From Acidobacteriota bacterium (GTDB lineage Bacteria > Acidobacteriota > Terriglobia > Terriglobales > Acidobacteriaceae): 10,533 bases of DNA. Location: NCBI GenBank assembly GCA_021801945.1, contig JAKABE010000078.1:1-10533 (forward strand). Reading direction: 5' to 3'. The position numbers and the translations under genes are program-made. The notes beneath the pieces were generated by a model. It ran no database searches. It was not told where the DNA came from and saw only the letters and a list, made by a program, of their open reading frames with translations. This document shows positions 6,797 through 10,533 of the stretch, piece by piece (within the stretch, counting starts at the first letter, position 1; each line of letters opens with the position of its first letter).

Positions 6797-8149
6797 ATGT
6801 TGCCTATTCCTGTTCCCGCACTTCCACCTGCTCCCCACATTCATCAGCGCATCGCACTGGTGGCCAGCGCCGACCGCAGCTTCCGGCAGAAACTTTCGCA
6901 AATCCTCTCCGGCTTGCGCTGGCAGGTGCGCGAAGCTGAAAGCGGTGCGCAGGCCTGGGCCGAAGCCGAAGGTGCGCTCCCAGAGGCTGTCATCGTCGAT
7001 TCCTGGCTGCCGGATCTCGATCTGGCCGAGTTCCTCCACGACTTCCGGGGCCGGTTTCCCCGTGTGGATCTGGTCACTACAGCGGGGGCGGTCGCCCAGG
7101 AAAGCCCGCGGGGTCCGTTCCGCCAGGAACTGCTTTACGCCCTGCGCCGTTCGCAGGACACCGATACCGCGGCGTGGAACACGGCGCCTGCGCTCAAGAG
7201 GCCCCTGTCACATCCCGGCCGCTCCACCGCCGAACCGCAGCTTCCTTCGGACCATCCCTTCACGGCTGCGCGTTCCGCTTCGGAGCCTCAGGAGGCACCC
7301 GTGGCCGCCGCCCCGGCGTCGTACGCGCCCATCAAGGCCATCCCGATCCGAGGTGACTCACCGGTTCGCTCCCTCCAGCCGGCGGGCGAGCGGCTGCCCG
7401 AGATGGTTGGCAATGCCGCGTGCATGTTGGAGATCAGCCGCCGCGTCCGGCTAGTGGCCCCGCGCATGACGCCGGTGTTGATCGAGGGGCCGACCGGTTC
7501 CGGCAAGGAGTTGGTGGCCGAGGCCGTGCACAGGCTCTCGGCGAGGAGCCGCAAGCCCTTTGTTGCGATCAACTGCGCGGCCATTCCTGAAGCTTTGCTT
7601 GAAGCTGAGCTCTTCGGTCATACCCGCGGCGCGTTTACCGGCGCGGTGCAAGGCCGGATCGGCCGCATCGAGGCTGCCGACGGAGGCACACTGTTCTTGG
7701 ACGAAATTGGCGAGATGCCGCTCAGCTTGCAGTCCAAGCTGCTGCGCTTCGTCGAGTGCGGTGAGCTGCAGCGGGTAGGCGACAACGAGACCGTCAAGGT
7801 GGATGTACGTATCGTGGCCGCCACGCACCGGCCTTTGGCCGAGCACGCACAGACGGGCGGCTTTCGCCCAGACCTCTACTACAGGCTGGCGGTCTTCCTC
7901 ATCCGCACTCCGCCCCTGGCCGAACACGCCGCGGACCTGCCTCTGCTGGTGGAGCACTTTCTCGAGAAAATGGGCCGCGATGCTCCCGTCAAGCGAGTGG
8001 ACAGGGCAGCCATGGCCAAGCTAGCGGCCCACGACTGGCCCGGCAACGTCCGCGAACTCGAGCATGTCTTGGAGCGCGCCGTCATTCTCGCTGCTGACGC
8101 TCCCGTACTGACCGCCGGCGAGATTGACTTCGGCCGGGTGGTGAACTGA
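6797..8149 (+). CDS. Sigma-54-dependent activator with degenerate receiver and no HTH domain
   Basis: This is an AAA+ enhancer-type activator of sigma-54 RNA polymerase, 450 residues long. Residues 17 to about 105 resemble a receiver: D68 (VIVDSWLPD) is at the phosphorylation position, but the usual N-terminal acidic cluster is reduced to a single D26, and the conserved lysine after the TT at 94-95 is missing. A Pro/Ala/Ser-rich linker runs from about 110 to 200. The AAA+ domain (about 205-435) is intact: Walker A GPTGSGKE (231-238), GAFTGA sigma-54 contact loop (278-283), Walker B TLFLDE (298-303) and WPGNVRELEHVLERA. The protein stops about 25 residues later, so the C-terminal Fis-type helix-turn-helix found in NtrC is absent. 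This resembles Helicobacter FlgR, which works without a DNA-binding domain. The start ATG has CGGAGAA five bases upstream. Its place directly before flgB suggests it is the flagellar sigma-54 activator. Confidence 0.94.
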   Translation: MLPIPVPALPPAPHIHQRIALVASADRSFRQKLSQILSGLRWQVREAESGAQAWAEAEGALPEAVIVDSWLPDLDLAEFLHDFRGRFPRVDLVTTAGAVAQESPRGPFRQELLYALRRSQDTDTAAWNTAPALKRPLSHPGRSTAEPQLPSDHPFTAARSASEPQEAPVAAAPASYAPIKAIPIRGDSPVRSLQPAGERLPEMVGNAACMLEISRRVRLVAPRMTPVLIEGPTGSGKELVAEAVHRLSARSRKPFVAINCAAIPEALLEAELFGHTRGAFTGAVQGRIGRIEAADGGTLFLDEIGEMPLSLQSKLLRFVECGELQRVGDNETVKVDVRIVAATHRPLAEHAQTGGFRPDLYYRLAVFLIRTPPLAEHAADLPLLVEHFLEKMGRDAPVKRVDRAAMAKLAAHDWPGNVRELEHVLERAVILAADAPVLTAGEIDFGRVVN

Positions 8150-8161
8150 GCGCGCGGCCTC

Positions 8162-8176
8162 GGAAGCACAGGTTGC
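8162..8176 (+). promoter_or_regulatory. Weak sigma-54-like element upstream of flgB
   Basis: GG at 8162-8163 and TTGC at 8173-8176 resemble a -24/-12 promoter, and GCAC lies between them. The distance from GG to GC is 11 bases instead of the strict 10, so it is a poor match. It is listed because a sigma-54 activator gene ends 13 bp upstream and flgB begins 55 bp downstream, where such a promoter would be expected. Confidence 0.2.
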
Positions 8177-8230
8177 GGGCGCCAGTTTTTCGATGCGCGG
8201 GCAGCCGAGCACCGCGCGGGAGGATTCACC

Positions 8231-8596
8231 ATGAGCATGACGGTCGAGACGCAGTTGAGCGACGAGATCGCGCGCTATATGGACCTGGCCGTCAGCGAAG
8301 CCAAACTGACGGCGGCCAACATGGCCAATATCGATACCCCTGGCTATCGGGCCGTAGGGATGAACTTCGGGACGGAGATGCGCCAGGCCATCGCCGATGT
8401 CGACCAGGGCCGGGCACCGCAGCCGGTACGGGTCGAGACCGTTCCCGGGCTGATCGCGCGGCCCGACGGCAACGACGTTGCAATGGACCGCGAAGGCCTC
8501 AACCTGGCCGAGGCGCAGCTGAAGTTTAAGACCGGCGAAGCCCTGTTGCGCTTGCAGTACCAGGAGGTCCTGGACGCCATTCACGGCGGAAAATAG
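8231..8596 (+). CDS. flgB: Flagellar basal-body proximal rod protein FlgB
   Basis: FlgB is a proximal-rod subunit of the flagellar basal body, exported through the flagellar type III apparatus into the periplasm. The 121-residue product has the N-terminal rod-protein signature ANMANIDTPGYRA (29-41) and the C-terminal amphipathic helix LKFKTGEALLRLQYQEVLDAI that pairs with the N-terminal one in rod assembly. Length is near the normal 110-140. GGGAGG at 8218-8223 lies seven bases before the ATG. A 6-bp inverted repeat (8195-8200 with 8212-8217) sits just before that ribosome binding site. The gene is followed by flgC after an unusually long 96-bp gap. Confidence 0.96.
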   Translation: MSMTVETQLSDEIARYMDLAVSEAKLTAANMANIDTPGYRAVGMNFGTEMRQAIADVDQGRAPQPVRVETVPGLIARPDGNDVAMDREGLNLAEAQLKFKTGEALLRLQYQEVLDAIHGGK

Positions 8597-8692
8597 GACG
8601 GCCATACGGGGCGTTCTCCGCGCAAGGCAGACAGTTCGGCCGGCAGACTGGGCGGGCCGGCGGGGAGATCCCGCTCGGGAGGAGAGGACGAA
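8597..8692. other. Long spacer between flgB and flgC with inverted repeats
   Basis: flgB and flgC usually lie close together, but here 96 bp separate them. The spacer holds two copies of GGCCGGC around 8639-8661 that can pair through GCCGGC, and a short hairpin TCCCG-CT-CGGGA (8669-8680) that abuts the flgC ribosome binding site (GGAGAGGA, 8681-8688). It may modulate flgC translation or mark a processing site, or be chance in GC-rich DNA. Confidence 0.4.
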
Positions 8693-9211
8693 ATGAACCT
8701 CTTTGGAATCATGGACGCATCGGGCGAGGCCATGCAGGCCGAACGGATGCGTGCCGAAGTGGTGGTGGCCAACATGGCCAATGCCGAGACGACGCGCACG
8801 GCCGCGGGCGGCCCTTACCGCCGCCAGGAGGTGGTCTTCGCCGCCGACCGTGGAGATGCGGGCTTTTGGGATTCCATGAAGGCCGCCTCCGGCGTGGCAG
8901 CCTCGCCCGATGCGCGATTCAACGCCCTGGCTGCGGCTGCGCTGCCCACGCTCAGCCCGGGCGGCAGCCAGTCCGTGGCGCCTGGGGTGCATGTCGCCGA
9001 GGTGGTCTCGGACCCGTCCCCACCGCTCAAGCGCTATGACCCAGGAAATCCGGACGCCGGACCCGATGGCTATGTCTCGTATCCGGACATTAATCCGCTC
9101 ACAGAGATGGTTGATCTCATGGGGGCCACGCGTGCATACGATCTGAACGGCTCCGCCGTCGAGGCCGAGAAGGGCATGATCGCTACGGCGCTTGAGATTG
9201 CCAACTCGTGA
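8693..9211 (+). CDS. flgC: Flagellar basal-body proximal rod protein FlgC (with extra internal segment)
   Basis: FlgC is a proximal-rod subunit that stacks with FlgB and FlgF on the MS ring. The family signature is seen at both ends: VVVANMANAETT (23-34) with PYRRQEVVF (41-49), and GYVSYPDINPLTEMVDLMGA (127-146) with AVEAEKGMIATALEI. The protein has 172 residues, against about 134 in E. coli FlgC. The difference is an Ala/Ser/Gly-rich segment between residues about 50 and 97, where the E. coli protein has only a dozen or so. A good ribosome binding site, GGAGAGGA, lies four bases before the ATG. The stop is 10 bp before the fliE start, which argues for co-translation. Confidence 0.96.
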   Translation: MNLFGIMDASGEAMQAERMRAEVVVANMANAETTRTAAGGPYRRQEVVFAADRGDAGFWDSMKAASGVAASPDARFNALAAAALPTLSPGGSQSVAPGVHVAEVVSDPSPPLKRYDPGNPDAGPDGYVSYPDINPLTEMVDLMGATRAYDLNGSAVEAEKGMIATALEIANS

Positions 9212-9221
9212 GAGGTAAACC

Positions 9222-9575
9222 ATGAGCCCATTCCTAGCAGCGATACAATCCGCGACCAGCCCCCTCGGCGCCGCCTCGGCGGTCATGCCGAGTCGCGCGG
9301 GCGATGGCGCGGCCTCATCGGCTGCGTCGCTGGAGATTGGTGGGGCGCCAACTCCGGCCCCGTTTGCCGATCTGCTCACCGGCGCCGTGGGCGAGGTCGA
9401 TCAGCTCGACGAGCAGGCCCGAGGCGCGGTGGAGGGCCTCATGACCGGTTCCGGCGTGGACGTGCACCAGGCCGTGATCGCCGCGGAGAAAGCAAACATG
9501 GCCTTTGAGATGGCGCTGGCAATGCGCAACAAAGCAGTCGAGGCCTATCAGGCAGTAATGGGAATGCAATTCTGA
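9222..9575 (+). CDS. fliE: Flagellar hook-basal body complex protein FliE
   Basis: FliE is a small exported protein that joins the MS ring (FliF) to the first rod subunits. The 117-residue product carries the family core at its C-terminus: FADLLTGAVGEVDQLDEQA, then VDVHQAVIAAEKANMAFEMA followed by RNKAVEAYQAVM and the typical final MQF. The first 45 residues are a low-complexity Ala/Ser/Pro region, usual for the family. The start is supported by GAGAGG a few bases upstream and by its closeness to the flgC stop. It lies in the conserved order flgB-flgC-fliE-fliF. Confidence 0.96.
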   Translation: MSPFLAAIQSATSPLGAASAVMPSRAGDGAASSAASLEIGGAPTPAPFADLLTGAVGEVDQLDEQARGAVEGLMTGSGVDVHQAVIAAEKANMAFEMALAMRNKAVEAYQAVMGMQF

Positions 9576-9583
9576 AGAGCAAC

Positions 9584-9611
9584 TTCTGGCTTCTAGCTGC
9601 CAGCTCTTAGT
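9584..9611 (+). repeat. Degenerate heptamer repeats, TTCTAGC orientation
   Basis: Four consecutive 7-bp units, TTCTGGC, TTCTAGC, TGCCAGC and TCTTAGT, lie 8 bp after the fliE stop. The unit TTCTAGC is the reverse complement of GCTAGAA, the unit of the second cluster 40 bp downstream. The phase is kept but the outer units have diverged. Confidence 0.6.
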
Positions 9612-9651
9612 TTCCTCGCCGAAGAGCACAAGCGAGATCGCAAAAAGGGGA

Positions 9652-9686
9652 GCTAAAGGCTAGAAGCTAGAGACTAGTAGCCGAAG
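9652..9686 (+). repeat. Degenerate heptamer repeats, GCTAGAA orientation, abutting fliF start
   Basis: Five consecutive 7-bp units, GCTAAAG, GCTAGAA, GCTAGAG, ACTAGTA and GCCGAAG, run to within 2 nt of the fliF ATG. They fill the place where a Shine-Dalgarno sequence should be. Pairing of GCTAGAAG (9659-9666) with CTTCTAGC (9590-9597) is perfect over 8 bp, so the two clusters can form a stem with a loop of about 60 nt. Confidence 0.65.
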
Positions 9687-9688
9687 CC

Positions 9689-10533
9689 ATGACCACCGGA
9701 ACACAGATGGAAAAGAGCGTGCGCACGCTGCCCGGGCAGCCCCAGTTGGCAGACCGCCTGGCCGGCCTTTGGGGACGGAGCCGTGTTCTGTGGGCCGGGA
9801 TGCCTCCCCAGCAGCGCGGCTGGACGGTGACCGCCGTGTTGATGGTCGCGGCGCTCATCGGCGGTCTATTCTGGCTGGGCCTGCGCACCGATTGGCGCAC
9901 CCTTTATACAGGCCTGGATCCGGACGACGCCCGCCAGATCAGCCAGATTCTTACGCAGACGCAGATTCCCTTCGATCTGACTCCGGACGGGACGGGCATT
10001 CGGGTTCCCGCGGCTCAGTTGAACAAGGCGCGCCTTGCTGCCGCGGCCAAGGGGGGCGTGAAAGGCGGGCGGATGGGCTTTGAACTGTTTGATAAGCCCA
10101 ATTGGGTGGGTTCGGAGTTCGACGAACAGGTCAACTATCAGCGCGCCCTCGAGGGCGAGTTGGAGCGCACCGTCGAGTCGCTCGCCGATGTTCGATCGGC
10201 GCGCGTGCATCTGGTATTGCCGCATAACTCGCTGTTTCGCGACCAGGACCGCCCAGCCAAGGCAGCGGTGGTGATCAAGCTGCGCCACCTCGCGCTGGCC
10301 GACGGCGAGCCGGACGCGATCCGCAACCTGGTGGCCTCGGCGGTGGACGGCCTGACACCGGACCACGTGGTCCTGGTGGACGCCGATGGCCATCTTCCAT
10401 TGGGTCCAAAGACCCCGGAGGCGATGGAGCTGAGCGCCGAACAGACGCTCGAGGAGAAGTTGATTGCGACGCTCGAACCGGTGACGGGAGCGGGCAATGT
10501 GCGCGCCTCGGTGACCCTGGATTACGATCCTGC
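9689..10533 (+). CDS. fliF: Flagellar MS-ring protein FliF, N-terminal part, 3' end outside window
   Basis: FliF forms the MS ring in the cytoplasmic membrane, the platform for rod, C ring and export gate. The 281 visible residues start with a cytoplasmic segment, then a membrane helix (about 46-65, TVTAVLMVAALIGGLFWLGL), then the periplasmic ring-building motifs: LYTGLDPDDARQI (72-84), GFELFDKPNWVGSEFDEQV (130-148), NYQRALEGELERT and ARVHLVLP (171-178). The frame is open to the end of the window; the family is usually 500-570 residues, so about half is seen. The chosen ATG at 9689 is the first available, because an in-frame TAG lies at 9668. ATG at 9707 (residue 7) is an alternative. Neither has a good ribosome binding site. 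The only strong purine run, AAAAAGGGGAG, ends 38 nt upstream at 9651. Confidence 0.96.
   Translation, partial: MTTGTQMEKSVRTLPGQPQLADRLAGLWGRSRVLWAGMPPQQRGWTVTAVLMVAALIGGLFWLGLRTDWRTLYTGLDPDDARQISQILTQTQIPFDLTPDGTGIRVPAAQLNKARLAAAAKGGVKGGRMGFELFDKPNWVGSEFDEQVNYQRALEGELERTVESLADVRSARVHLVLPHNSLFRDQDRPAKAAVVIKLRHLALADGEPDAIRNLVASAVDGLTPDHVVLVDADGHLPLGPKTPEAMELSAEQTLEEKLIATLEPVTGAGNVRASVTLDYDP

Noticed and set aside
8021..9379. A 452-codon open frame on the minus strand opposite the sigma-54 activator end, flgB, flgC and fliE
   Set aside because: It is antisense to four clearly recognisable genes. Its translation is His/Arg/Gly-rich with no motif, and long antisense frames are common in GC-rich DNA.
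9584..9686. The two heptamer clusters as a CRISPR array or insertion-sequence ends
   Set aside because: Units are 7 bp, adjacent and degenerate with no spacers; no transposase gene or target duplication is seen.

Overview
The window looks like a piece of a GC-rich Acidobacteriota chromosome (Terriglobia / Koribacter-like). This is an inference from three things: the protein styles, above all two diguanylate cyclases and a small membrane protein that resemble families I associate with that group; the gene order; and the decayed intergenic spacers. No rRNA, tRNA, CRISPR array or transposase is visible.

Left part (1-3060). The window opens inside pnp, encoding polynucleotide phosphorylase: the end of the second RNase PH domain, then KH, S1 and a long acidic-then-arginine-rich tail. 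A strong intrinsic terminator follows. About 540 bases without a convincing gene come next but hold several inverted repeats. A membrane-bound GGDEF diguanylate cyclase is then encoded on the minus strand, and an AT-rich spacer lies upstream of it.

Middle part (3068-5693). There is a clearly broken glycosyltransferase gene of the UGT/GT1 type. It lacks its N-terminal half, has two single-base frameshifts and has lost the region that should carry the donor-sugar motif. A small membrane-anchored protein of unknown function (minus strand) is divergent from a second, soluble GGDEF diguanylate cyclase (plus strand). Upstream of that cyclase is a plausible sigma-28-like promoter with a 14-bp dyad inside it.

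Right part (5973-10533). A regulatory pair leads into a flagellar gene cluster: an OmpR-type response regulator, then a sigma-54 activator with a degenerate receiver and no DNA-binding domain, then flgB, flgC, fliE and the first 281 codons of fliF. These encode proximal rod proteins, the rod-MS-ring adaptor and the MS-ring protein. All lie on the plus strand. The spacer before fliF carries two clusters of a degenerate 7-bp repeat in opposite orientations, one running up to 2 nt before the fliF ATG in place of a ribosome binding site.

Reading of the whole (inference): the right half is a motility locus in which sigma-54-dependent flagellar transcription, a phospho-signalling regulator and c-di-GMP synthesis are encoded side by side. 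I do not see a wholly new system. The most unusual items are the HTH-less sigma-54 activator, the heptamer repeats at the fliF start, the possible flagellar-sigma promoter of the second cyclase, and the well-preserved remains of the glycosyltransferase.
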